Below the pieces are notes generated by a model. That model did no database searches, was not told the origin of the DNA, and saw only the letters and a program-made list of their open reading frames with translations. Below, one piece after another: positions 36,847 to 45,081 of a DNA stretch of 64,000 nucleotides (the stretch's first letter is position 1; each line of letters opens with the position of its first letter). A program made the position numbers and the translations under genes. Source of the DNA: Flavobacterium alvei (GTDB lineage Bacteria > Bacteroidota > Bacteroidia > Flavobacteriales > Flavobacteriaceae); contig NZ_PQVG01000002.1 of NCBI RefSeq assembly GCF_002920895.1, positions 248,001-312,000 on the forward strand. Direction: 5' to 3'.

Positions 36847-38361
36847 CTATTTTAATCCGTCCAGTAAACCAGTTAAAGCCTGTGCATCATAAACAGTATT
36901 GTTGCTTCTATCAAATAAAGACATTGTGTTTACTCCCAAATTTCCAGCGTCCCAATAAAAAGGAATCAGACCATTAAGCTTGGAACTTTTAACTACATAT
37001 TTCAAGAAATCAGCTCTTGATTTTAAATGTAAAGTCAAATCATTACCTGTCAAATTGGTGCGTTTAATGGCTCCAAATTCGCCCAAAATAACTGGAATTC
37101 CTTTATCTACAAATTGATTTTTCATTAAAAGAAAAAACTTATCTATGTCAGCTTCTTCTCCCCAAGTAGGATTATGAGCTGTATCGGTAGTCGAGTGATT
37201 GCCTGCACCCCAGTAATAAAACATTTTGCCCCAGGTTTCATCTTTGGTCATTAATGTAAATTGATAAGGATAAAAATGGACTTCAGCCATCAATCGATTG
37301 GCAACTTTATCCGTTGGCAAAGTAGTCATTAGTTTATTCGTTTTTTCTATGTCAGTTGAAGGCCCTTGAACTACTAATGTTCGGTACGCATTTTTACCTC
37401 CTGTTGAACGAACGGCATCAATAAAGGTTTGGTGATAAGAGTTCAAAACATCCATTTGTGTTGCATCGTCAACGTTGGGTTCATTGGCACTGGCAAAAAG
37501 CAAATGCTCGTCAAAATCTCTTAAACTAGTGGCGATTTGTTCCCAAAAGGCTTTTTGTTTGGCATTATTTTCTACTTTTTTGGCATTGGTACAATTATTT
37601 TCTAACCATCCGCCGTCCCAGTGAATGTTTACTAATACGTACATATCATTGTCAACACAATATTGAACGACTTCTTTTACACGAGCAAGCCAATCAGCTT
37701 TGATTTGAGCTGTTGTAGTGTTGGCCAAATTTTGATTCCAGGAACAAGGAATTCGAATGGCGTTGAAACCATTGGCTTTGACTAAATCGATCAAGGCTTT
37801 GGTCACTTTTGGATTTCCCCAAGCCGTTTCTCCGCCAGTGGCTTCAAGTGTGTTGCCAATATTCCAACCCAATTTAATTTTTGCTGCCAATTGAACCGCT
37901 GAACTGCTCATTCCTGTGGCATCTGCAGCGATTGGATTAGTATTGTAACTTGGATATAAATCAGTTACCGGAGGAACAACTCCTGGTTGAGTTATTGCAA
38001 TTAAGACCGAAGGAGCTTGACTTGAACTGACAGTAATTGTTGCTGAACGAGCCGTAGTTGTGGTGTTTGCAGTTGCGGTAATAGAAACCGAAGTTGTTCC
38101 TGATGTTCCTGATGTTTTACTTATTTGAATCCAACTAGTATCAGAACTACTCATTGTCCAAGCATCGACATTGGTTGTGATACTAATACCCGAACTATTT
38201 CCTGAAGTTAGAAATTCAACACTACTTACATTTACTTTTAGCGTTTTTGTTACTGGAGTTACAACTGGAGTTGAGCCAGAATCTGAACTACAAGCAAAAA
38301 ATCCCAAAAAAGCCACAGTCAAAATGACACATATTATTTGATTAGCAAGTCTATTTTTCAT
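36847..38361 (-). CDS. BACON-domain GH5 endoglucanase (GH5_4-like)
   Basis: A 504-residue surface lipoprotein, lipobox FFAC (Cys24). A BACON domain spans ~45-125 (VDAWTMSSSDTSWIQISKTS). The GH5 TIM barrel follows: KLGWNIGNTLEATGGETAWG (subfamily 4 hallmark), NAIRIPCSWNQ, acid/base Glu294 in SANEPN, nucleophile Glu428 in VILGEFGA, and a late Trp in IPFYWDAG. This architecture matches the cell-surface endo-xyloglucanases of Bacteroidota, although mixed-linkage glucanase or mannanase activity is possible. It is the endo-acting enzyme of the operon; the downstream genes provide debranching exo-enzymes. Confidence 0.92.
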   Translation of the reverse strand: MKNRLANQIICVILTVAFLGFFACSSDSGSTPVVTPVTKTLKVNVSSVEFLTSGNSSGISITTNVDAWTMSSSDTSWIQISKTSGTSGTTSVSITATANTTTTARSATITVSSSQAPSVLIAITQPGVVPPVTDLYPSYNTNPIAADATGMSSSAVQLAAKIKLGWNIGNTLEATGGETAWGNPKVTKALIDLVKANGFNAIRIPCSWNQNLANTTTAQIKADWLARVKEVVQYCVDNDMYVLVNIHWDGGWLENNCTNAKKVENNAKQKAFWEQIATSLRDFDEHLLFASANEPNVDDATQMDVLNSYHQTFIDAVRSTGGKNAYRTLVVQGPSTDIEKTNKLMTTLPTDKVANRLMAEVHFYPYQFTLMTKDETWGKMFYYWGAGNHSTTDTAHNPTWGEEADIDKFFLLMKNQFVDKGIPVILGEFGAIKRTNLTGNDLTLHLKSRADFLKYVVKSSKLNGLIPFYWDAGNLGVNTMSLFDRSNNTVYDAQALTGLLDGLK

Positions 38362-38387
38362 TTGGTTTTGTATTTTAAATTTGAATC

Positions 38388-39959
38388 TTATTGTTTAATG
38401 AAATTGAGGAAATACACATCATTTTCGTTCATTTCAATTTCTTTTGAAAAATTCCCTTTTGCATCTACAGTAAGTTTTTCTATTTTAAAAACCGATCCAT
38501 TATTATTTTCTTTTAGCTTTTTTACTTGTTCTTTTGTCAACTGATTCGGTTTATTCATCCCTAAATAATCGGTAAAAGCGTCGTTTGATTTATAACCTAC
38601 TTTGTAAATTTCTAAATTATAATTACCTTCTTGCAAACCTGCAACTTCAATTTTTACTTTTCCTTTATACTTTGAAGGTAAATCTTTTATATAATATTGT
38701 TGATTGTTGGTAGCTTCTGGCAAAGTGTAGGTAAAATCCCAAAACAGCAGTTGCACATCTCCTTTTTTATTTTTTGTTGCCCAAGAAGAAGTGTCAGTAT
38801 TTTGAAGTTCGGTTTCTCCCAATTTGTTTAGAAAGGAATAAGAGAAATAGGCTGGCTTCTTAATTCCTTGAGTATTCAACAAGCCAAAACCACCGTGAAA
38901 AGGGGTAAATCGTGGTCCTGGTTCTTCGAAAATATCAGTAAAAACCCAATACGACATCGAGTTGGCGGCATTCCCTACTTGTTTCAGTTTTTGAAGAATA
39001 TAAGCAGCCGAATGGTAACTGTCGTGAATGGGATCGGCTGGTGTGTAAGAGGAACTCCATTCGGTATAATGCAATTCGAGATTGGGTTTGACTGAAGAGG
39101 CAATTTGTTTACGAGAATTAATAACATCGCCACTTACGCTCGAAGTTTCTTTACTCAAAACCGTTCCGCTTTGTCCAAATTCATCTAAAAAACCTTGTCC
39201 AACACCGTAGCTATGGGTTGAGATAAAATCTATTGGCACATTATTTTTATCGCAAAATGCTATCGTTTCAGGAACCCAACCCGCTCCAGCTGTTGCAGGG
39301 CCACCTACTTTGTAATCTGGATTTACACTTTTTATTCCTCTAACAGCGTAATCATAGAGTTTGAAATATTCTGCTTGAGTGCCCGTCCAAAATCCTGGAG
39401 TTAAATTGGGTTCATTCCAAACTTCGAAATACCAAGTTTTTACTTCATCAGCTCCATAACGTTCTGTAAAATGTTGGGTTAAATTTCGAATTAAATCTTC
39501 CCATTTTTTATAATCTTTTGGAGGAGTTACGTTGCCTTTCCACCAAAAAATGGTTTCTTTTCCACTGGCCAAAGCATTAGGCATAAACCCCAATTCAACA
39601 AAAGGTTTCATCTTGATACTTATAAGAAAATCGAATAAAACATCGACATATTGGTAATTGTATTCTGGATTTCCTTTGCTATCTTCACGATAAACCGCCA
39701 TATCATCGGTCAATAAACCGTGCATTCTAATGTATTTGAAATCGCATTCTTTCTTGACCATAGCCAATTGCTGTTGCCAATCGGCACGCAATCCTTCATT
39801 GGCTCTTCCTGCTCCAACACATTCTTTGAACATGGTATTGAATTTTCCTGCCGATTGATTCGAATTCACCTTAATGATTCTATCTGTTGAAATTTGCCCA
39901 AACAAGCTAACATTGGTCAGACAGATTAGCAAAACTGATGCGAAAATGTTATTTTTCAT
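38388..39959 (-). CDS. GH39 family glycosidase (beta-xylosidase-like)
   Basis: A 523-residue exported enzyme, signal peptide ~1-21. The GH39 TIM barrel shows FKYIRMHGLLTDDM, acid/base Glu183 in YFEVWNEPNL, and nucleophile Glu300 in HYTEWSSSY. The barrel is followed by a beta-sandwich (~385-523). GH39 retaining enzymes are mostly beta-xylosidases, with some alpha-L-iduronidases and other activities. First gene of the hemicellulase operon, 26 bp before the BACON-GH5 gene and divergent from the Nudix-type regulator. Confidence 0.9.
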   Translation of the reverse strand: MKNNIFASVLLICLTNVSLFGQISTDRIIKVNSNQSAGKFNTMFKECVGAGRANEGLRADWQQQLAMVKKECDFKYIRMHGLLTDDMAVYREDSKGNPEYNYQYVDVLFDFLISIKMKPFVELGFMPNALASGKETIFWWKGNVTPPKDYKKWEDLIRNLTQHFTERYGADEVKTWYFEVWNEPNLTPGFWTGTQAEYFKLYDYAVRGIKSVNPDYKVGGPATAGAGWVPETIAFCDKNNVPIDFISTHSYGVGQGFLDEFGQSGTVLSKETSSVSGDVINSRKQIASSVKPNLELHYTEWSSSYTPADPIHDSYHSAAYILQKLKQVGNAANSMSYWVFTDIFEEPGPRFTPFHGGFGLLNTQGIKKPAYFSYSFLNKLGETELQNTDTSSWATKNKKGDVQLLFWDFTYTLPEATNNQQYYIKDLPSKYKGKVKIEVAGLQEGNYNLEIYKVGYKSNDAFTDYLGMNKPNQLTKEQVKKLKENNNGSVFKIEKLTVDAKGNFSKEIEMNENDVYFLNFIKQ

Positions 39960-40300
39960 GATACTTTAATTATATTTTTTTTAATCGAATACACTCTTTT
40001 ATACTTATGGTAAATTTGACAACAAGTTTACTGTTTTATTTTTATATTTGCAATATGATTAGCCATATATTTATGTATATCATAATATATTATTTATGTT
40101 TTTACTAAATCATCAATAATTACAACATTTTATATTTTTAAATAGCACATTTATTTATTAATATTGAAGTCTAAAGAGTCTTTTTTTTGAAAGAAAATCA
40201 ATTTACCATGAGAAATCATTAAATTTAATTTCAAAAAAAATAGAATGAAGTCCAATAAAATCCAAACAAAGAATCAATAACTTCTAATACTCTAACAACT
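39960..40300. other. 341-bp divergent regulatory region
   Basis: No gene is visible. Very AT-rich DNA separates the GH39-led operon from the Nudix-type regulator gene. Two -7-like words, TAAATTTG (40011-40018) and TATATTTG (40043-40050), face right but are ~250-280 bp from the regulator start, so they imply a long leader or a small RNA. A perfect palindrome lies at 40071-40085 (separate entry). Confidence 0.5.
40071..40085. promoter_or_regulatory. Candidate operator palindrome
   Basis: TTATGTATATCATAA: 5-bp arms with AT centre, in the divergent region between the GH39 operon and the Nudix-type regulator. NrtR/AraR-family regulators bind AT-rich palindromes, so it is a plausible autoregulatory site. 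AT-richness makes chance palindromes common. Confidence 0.3.
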
Positions 40301-40966
40301 ATGAATGAAATTTCTATTGACTGTGTCATTTTTGGTTTTAAGAACGGTATTCTTAATGTCCTTTTGGTAAAACATGCCATTGGTGACAGCAAAGGCGAAT
40401 GGGGACTTCCTGGTGGTTTGATTTTGAAAAAAGAAGCAATTGATGCTGCTGCTCAAAGAACACTGAAAGAACTTACGGGTTTAGATAATATTTTTTTAGA
40501 ACAACTAAAAGCTTTTGGAGAACCCAATCGAATTCCTTTGGGAAGAGTCATCACAATTGGATATTATGCTTTAATTAATTTTGACGATTATGATGTAAAA
40601 GCAGGAATTACCGTATCTGAAGCCAAATGGTATAAAATAGATTCTATTCCTAAATTAATTTATGACCACAATGAAATTTTAGATTTTGGTCTGAAAAAGT
40701 TGCAAACTCGCATTCTATCAACCCCAATAGGATTTAATTTATTGCCTGAAAAATTTACTTTATTGCAATTAATGCATCTTTATGAAGAAATTCTTGGCAA
40801 AGAATTAGACAAATCAAACTTTCGTAGAAAAATTTTGAAAATGAAATTACTTGTAGTCCTAGACGAAAAACAACAAGATGTATCTCATCGCGCAGCCAAT
40901 TTATACAAATTTGACGATGCTATTTACAAAAAACTCAGCCAAAAAGGGTTTAATTTTGAGATTTAA
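40301..40966 (+). CDS. Nudix-fold transcriptional regulator (NrtR/AraR family)
   Basis: A 221-residue protein: Nudix domain (1-~145) followed by a winged helix-turn-helix (~150-221; TLLQLMHLYEEILGKELDKSNFRRKILKM). The Nudix box (39-61) keeps Gly39, Glu45, Arg53, Glu57 and Gly60 but has Thr54 and Leu58 where the consensus REUxEE needs two glutamates. It is therefore probably a sensor rather than a hydrolase. In Bacteroidota, members such as AraR use this domain to sense pentoses and repress or activate sugar genes. Position divergent to the GH39/GH5/GH43/GH95 operon suggests that operon is its target. Confidence 0.87.
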   Translation: MNEISIDCVIFGFKNGILNVLLVKHAIGDSKGEWGLPGGLILKKEAIDAAAQRTLKELTGLDNIFLEQLKAFGEPNRIPLGRVITIGYYALINFDDYDVKAGITVSEAKWYKIDSIPKLIYDHNEILDFGLKKLQTRILSTPIGFNLLPEKFTLLQLMHLYEEILGKELDKSNFRRKILKMKLLVVLDEKQQDVSHRAANLYKFDDAIYKKLSQKGFNFEI

Positions 40967-40971
40967 ACCCG

Positions 40972-41988
40972 CTAGTTTTTAGATTGAACAAAATCAGTAA
41001 TAGTTTTATCAAAGCTTTCACCATTAGAAAGAAAAGAACTTCGAATGGGTAAATAGAAAAGTTGCTCTTTGGTCAATTTCCCTTTCAAACGCATAAAATC
41101 TTTTTCGGTGGTAAGGATTATCTTGTTTTGTGTTTTGTTCTTAATTTCTAATAAATCATTTTCCGAAAAATGATGATGGTCTGGAAAAACCAATTTCTCA
41201 TCATTTTGGCTTTGCAAATGATTGAAAAACGGCTCCGGTTTGGCAATTCCTGCCACAAGCAATTTATCTACAGACTTAATTTCGCTAACTTTCATCGATT
41301 TTTCTTCCGAAAAAATAGAATCATCATAATCAATGAAAGAAAAATACAATTCTTGATTCGAAACCAAATTCAATTTGTCCTTAATTATATTTTGTTCGTC
41401 AAGCGAAAGATGGGATGGACATTTTGTAACAATAACCAAATTGGCTCTTTTTGCTCCGCTCCTACTTTCTCGCAGATTTCCTGTTGGCAACATAAAATCA
41501 TCCGAATACAAATCACCATACGAAGTCAGTAAAATATAGAAACCTGCTTTTACTTTTCGGTGTTGAAAAGCATCGTCCAGCAAAATAATATCGGGCTTTT
41601 CGAGTTGAGAAAGCAATTGCTCAATACCATTTTTTCTATCGGCATCAACGGCAACCCGAATGTTTTTGAATTTTTGATAAAACTGAAATGGTTCGTCTCC
41701 CAAAATTTCAGCATTCGAAGTAGCATTGGCCAAAACAAAACCTTCGGATTTTCTTTTGTAACCACGACTTAAAGTAGCCACTTTATATTTTGAAGAAAGC
41801 AACCGAATTAAATATTCGATTTGGGGTGTTTTTCCGGTTCCGCCCACGCTGAGATTTCCAACGGCAATAACGGGAATATCAAATGAATAAGATTTCAAAA
41901 TTCCTTTATCAAAAAGAAAATTCCGAATACTGGTAATGATTCCATACAAAATGGCGAAAGGAAAGAATATTTTTCGAACTAAATTCAT
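40972..41988 (-). CDS. lpxK: Tetraacyldisaccharide 4'-kinase
   Basis: A 338-residue inner-membrane-associated kinase that phosphorylates the lipid A disaccharide precursor at the 4' position. The N-terminal membrane helix is FFPFAILYGIITSIR. The P-loop is VGNLSVGGTGKTP (Lys53), followed by LSRGYKRKSEG, ILLDDAFQHRKV and FPDHHHFSE. The length is normal. Convergent with the Nudix regulator at a distance of 5 bp, and divergent from the nif3-like gene. Confidence 0.96.
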   Translation of the reverse strand: MNLVRKIFFPFAILYGIITSIRNFLFDKGILKSYSFDIPVIAVGNLSVGGTGKTPQIEYLIRLLSSKYKVATLSRGYKRKSEGFVLANATSNAEILGDEPFQFYQKFKNIRVAVDADRKNGIEQLLSQLEKPDIILLDDAFQHRKVKAGFYILLTSYGDLYSDDFMLPTGNLRESRSGAKRANLVIVTKCPSHLSLDEQNIIKDKLNLVSNQELYFSFIDYDDSIFSEEKSMKVSEIKSVDKLLVAGIAKPEPFFNHLQSQNDEKLVFPDHHHFSENDLLEIKNKTQNKIILTTEKDFMRLKGKLTKEQLFYLPIRSSFLSNGESFDKTITDFVQSKN

Positions 41989-42008
41989 ACTACGAAAGTA
42001 TAATAATT

Positions 42009-42016
42009 TATCTTTG
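42009..42016 (+). promoter_or_regulatory. -7 box in the lpxK/nif3-like divergent region
   Basis: TATCTTTG, a perfect TAnnTTTG match, 82 bp before the ATG at 42098. It probably drives the nif3-like and coiled-coil gene pair. Confidence 0.45.
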
Positions 42017-42097
42017 AATTAAAATTTTGTTTCTTTTGTTTAATGTTTGAACTTTTCAAATTAAAACTTCAAGCCTTAAACTTTTAACCTAAAAACA

Positions 42098-43192
42098 ATG
42101 AAAATCAAAGAAATAATTTCCGTACTCGAAGAAATGGCACCATTAGCTTATGCCGAAGACTTTGACAATGTAGGTTTATTGGTTGGAAATCAAAATTGGG
42201 AAGCAACGGGAGCTTTGGTTTGTCACGATGCGCTCGAAAGTGTAATTGAGGAAGCTATTGCAAAAAATTGCAATTTGGTGGTTTGTTTTCATCCTATTTT
42301 GTTTTCCGGTTTGAAGAAAATCACGGGCAAAAACTATGTAGAACGCTCTATAATCAAAGCCATAAAAAATGACATTGCTATTTATGCCGTTCATACCGCC
42401 TTGGACAATCATCAAGAAGGCGTCAACAAAATATTCTGCGATGCTTTGGGGTTAACCAATACTAAAATTCTAATTCCGAAGTCGAATTTCATTCGAAAAT
42501 TAGTCACATATACCATTCCAGAAAATGCTGAAAAACTCCGAAATGCCTTGTTTGATGCTGGAGCAGGAAATATTGGCAACTACGAAAATTGTAGTTTCAA
42601 CTCCAAAGGAATTGGAACTTATATGGGCAATGAACACAGCAATCCCGAAATTGGAGAACGCTTTGAATTTGTAGAAAATGAGGAAATAAAAATAGAAGTC
42701 ACTTTCGAAAAACATTTGGAAAACAAAATCCTGAAAGCACTTTTCAAAAATCACGTATATGAAGAAGTGGCTTATGAAATTTATGATTTGCAGAACAAAA
42801 ATCAAAATATGGGATTAGGAATGATTGGCGAATTACCAGCTCCAATGGATGAAATAGCTTTTCTTAATCTGGTAAAAGACAAAATGCAAGCTGATGGGAT
42901 TCGACACAGCTCTTTTTTAGGCAAGTCGATAAAAAAAGTGGCCGTTTTGGGCGGTTCAGGAAGTTTTGCTATAAAAAATGCTATTCAGGCTGGAGCCGAT
43001 GCTTTTTTGACCGCCGATTTGAAGTATCATCAGTTTTATGAAGCCGAAAATCAGTTAATTTTAGCCGATATTGGTCATTTTGAAAGCGAACGCTATACAA
43101 AAAATTATATTGTTGATTTTCTTCGGAAAAAAATCCTTAATTTTGCAATCGTTTTATCAGAAGAAAATACAAATCCAGTTAAGTACTTATAG
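42098..43192 (+). CDS. Nif3-like dinuclear metal protein (GTP cyclohydrolase I type 2 family)
   Basis: A 364-residue protein of the Nif3/DUF34 family, forming hexameric toroids with a two-metal site per subunit. Metal-site segments are visible: VCFHPILFSG, YAVHTALDNHQEGVN near the N-terminus, and LADIGHFESERY near the C-terminus. A ~110-residue insertion (~130-235) corresponds to the PII-like domain of the long family form. The biochemical role is unsettled. Probably co-transcribed with the coiled-coil gene 11 bp downstream, a pairing common in Bacteroidota. Confidence 0.93.
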   Translation: MKIKEIISVLEEMAPLAYAEDFDNVGLLVGNQNWEATGALVCHDALESVIEEAIAKNCNLVVCFHPILFSGLKKITGKNYVERSIIKAIKNDIAIYAVHTALDNHQEGVNKIFCDALGLTNTKILIPKSNFIRKLVTYTIPENAEKLRNALFDAGAGNIGNYENCSFNSKGIGTYMGNEHSNPEIGERFEFVENEEIKIEVTFEKHLENKILKALFKNHVYEEVAYEIYDLQNKNQNMGLGMIGELPAPMDEIAFLNLVKDKMQADGIRHSSFLGKSIKKVAVLGGSGSFAIKNAIQAGADAFLTADLKYHQFYEAENQLILADIGHFESERYTKNYIVDFLRKKILNFAIVLSEENTNPVKYL

Positions 43193-43202
43193 ACAATAGA
43201 AT

Positions 43203-43982
43203 ATGGCGACTACAAAAGAATTGAGTGTTGAAGACAAATTAAGAGCAATTTATGATTTACAATTGATTGACTCAAGAATTGACGAAATTAGAAACGTGAG
43301 AGGTGAACTTCCTCTTGAAGTAGAAGATTTAGAAGATGAAGTTGCAGGATTAAGCACACGTTCAGAGAAATTGAAAAAAGATCTCGAAACTATTGAAGAG
43401 CAAATCAAAGTGAAGAAAAACGCTATTGATGAGCACAAAGAGTCAATCAAAAAATACACCAAGCAACAAGAAAGTGTACGTAACAATAGAGAATTCAACT
43501 CTTTGACCAAAGAAGTAGAATTTCAAGAATTAGAAATTCAATTGGCCGAGAAGCAAATCAAAGAAATGAAAGCTTCTATCGAACATAAAAAAGCAATTAT
43601 TGCAGAATCAAAAGAGAGATTAGAGATTAAATCGAATCACTTAAAACATAAAAAATCAGAATTAGACGATATTATGTCTGAAACTGCAAAAGAAGAAACA
43701 TTCTTGTCCGATAAATCATTTGAATATAGAGCCTCTATCGAACCTCGTTTACTAGCAGCTTATGATCGTATTCGTTCAAGTGTTCGCAACGGATTGGCTG
43801 TTGTTTCTATCGAAAGAGGAGCTTCTGCAGGATCATTTTTCACTATTCCGCCACAAACTCAAGTAGAGATTGCTGCTAGAAAAAAAATCATCACTGATGA
43901 ACATTCTGGAAGAATCTTGGTTGACAGTGTATTGGCCGATGAAGAGAAAGAAAAAATGGAACAGCTTTTTGCTAAATTCTAA
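43203..43982 (+). CDS. Coiled-coil protein of the C4-zinc-ribbon family, cysteines lost
   Basis: A 259-residue cytosolic protein: a long antiparallel coiled coil (~10-185) followed by a domain matching the zf-RING_7/C4-type zinc ribbon. In the family the ribbon has CxxC ... CxxC; here the equivalent segments read GASAGSFFTIPPQ and ITDEHSGRIL, with no cysteine. The fold signature (FFTIPPQTQVEI, GRILVDSVL) remains. So zinc binding is lost while the protein is kept. Relatives are thought to act as nucleic-acid-associated or scaffold proteins; the function is unknown. Two tandem terminators follow. Confidence 0.85.
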   Translation: MATTKELSVEDKLRAIYDLQLIDSRIDEIRNVRGELPLEVEDLEDEVAGLSTRSEKLKKDLETIEEQIKVKKNAIDEHKESIKKYTKQQESVRNNREFNSLTKEVEFQELEIQLAEKQIKEMKASIEHKKAIIAESKERLEIKSNHLKHKKSELDDIMSETAKEETFLSDKSFEYRASIEPRLLAAYDRIRSSVRNGLAVVSIERGASAGSFFTIPPQTQVEIAARKKIITDEHSGRILVDSVLADEEKEKMEQLFAKF

Positions 43983-43990
43983 AAATAGTT

Positions 43991-44019
43991 AAGTCCCGAT
44001 ACAAATCGGGACTTTTTTT
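43991..44019 (+). terminator. Rho-independent terminator
   Basis: Perfect 10-bp stem (43991-44000 with 44005-44014), 4-nt loop, then T-tract to 44019. It ends the nif3-like/coiled-coil operon. Confidence 0.9.
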
Positions 44020-44030
44020 ATACTATATTT

Positions 44031-44057
44031 AGTCCGCTATGCGGACTTTATTTTTTT
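44031..44057 (+). terminator. Second, tandem terminator
   Basis: Stem AGTCCGC (44031-44037) with GCGGACT (44041-44047), 3-nt loop, followed by a T-rich run. It lies 12 bp after the first terminator, a tandem arrangement. Confidence 0.75.
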
Positions 44058-44091
44058 AAGGCAATAGGGTCGTAATCATATTATTTTGTTT

Positions 44092-44934
44092 ATGAAAAAA
44101 ACATTTTATTTTTTGCTAACCAAATCAATTGGGTCTTACATCAACCTAATGAGTTTTATATTTCCAGAAAAAGCTATTCAAATGGCTCACGGCTATTTTA
44201 GTGAACCTAGAAAAGGAAAAATCACCCAAAACAAACTTCCTAAAACCTTACAAGGAGCTCATTCAGAAACAATCTTTCATAACGAAGATGTAATTCAAAC
44301 CTATATTTGGAAGGGAAATGACACTGTAATTTTGCTTATTCACGGTTGGGAAAGTAATTCCTCTAGATGGAAAAAAATGCTTCCTTATTTAACAAAATCA
44401 GGAAGCACAATAGTTGCCATCGATGGTCCTGCTCAGGGATTGTCTAGTGGCAAAGAATTTACCGTTCCAAAATATGCCGAGTTTATGGATATTGTTGCCA
44501 AGAAATACCAACCAAATTTTATAATTGGCCATTCAATGGGAGGGCAAACCTGTTTGTACTATCAATACAAATACCAAAATCCCAATATTCGAAAAATGGT
44601 AATTCTAGGTGCTCCAAGTGATTTTACTATTATTCTAAACAACTTCACCAATTTATTAAGTATAAATAGTAAAGTAACCAAAGCGTTAGAAAACAAATAC
44701 ACCCATTTTTTGAATCTGGATTTATCTCAATTTTCATCCAAAGAATTTGCTTCTAAAATAGAAACAAAAGGTCTTCTTGCTCACGATATTGATGACACCG
44801 TGGTATTATTTAAAGAAGCAAAAAAAATAGCTGAATCTTGGAAAGATGTTCAATTTATTGAAACTAAAGGTTTGGGACACAAACTTCACGATGATGAATT
44901 GTATCAAAAAATCAATAAGTTTTTGTTTGAATAG
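44092..44934 (+). CDS. Alpha/beta hydrolase
   Basis: A 280-residue serine hydrolase of the alpha/beta fold. Visible are the oxyanion strand VILLIHGWESNSSRW, the nucleophile elbow GHSMGG (Ser148 from this start), the late Asp in HDIDDTVV and the catalytic His in GLGHKLHDD. ATG 44092 is preferred over the upstream TTG at 44086. The N-terminus is hydrophobic (FYFLLTKSIGSYINLMSFIF) and may associate with the membrane. The substrate is unknown. It is monocistronic, between a tandem terminator and a repeat. Confidence 0.85.
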   Translation: MKKTFYFLLTKSIGSYINLMSFIFPEKAIQMAHGYFSEPRKGKITQNKLPKTLQGAHSETIFHNEDVIQTYIWKGNDTVILLIHGWESNSSRWKKMLPYLTKSGSTIVAIDGPAQGLSSGKEFTVPKYAEFMDIVAKKYQPNFIIGHSMGGQTCLYYQYKYQNPNIRKMVILGAPSDFTIILNNFTNLLSINSKVTKALENKYTHFLNLDLSQFSSKEFASKIETKGLLAHDIDDTVVLFKEAKKIAESWKDVQFIETKGLGHKLHDDELYQKINKFLFE

Positions 44935-44946
44935 CTACTATTTTCT

Positions 44947-45040
44947 ACACAGAGATTCACTAAGAAAACGCAAAGTTTTGCTAAGGTTTTAATAATTTTA
45001 CTTTGAGTATCTCTGCGATTTACTTTGTGAATCTCTGTGT
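44947..45040. repeat. Long-range inverted repeat (ACACAGAGATTCAC type)
   Basis: 18-nt arms, 44947-44964 and 45023-45040, pair with one mismatch. The 58-bp interior contains further related words (ACGCAAAG, CTTTGAGTATCTCTGCG). It lies in the short gap between two rightward genes and resembles the dispersed intergenic repeats at 30667 and 55093. Confidence 0.78.
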
Positions 45041-45069
45041 AATAACTGTTTTTACGTACTCAAATTGTT

Positions 45070-45077
45070 TACTTTTG
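45070..45077 (+). promoter_or_regulatory. -7 box abutting the rluF-like start codon
   Basis: TACTTTTG, a perfect TAnnTTTG match, ends only 4 bp before the ATG at 45082. Transcription would begin at or next to the start codon, predicting a leaderless mRNA. Confidence 0.55.
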
Positions 45078-45081
45078 CACT

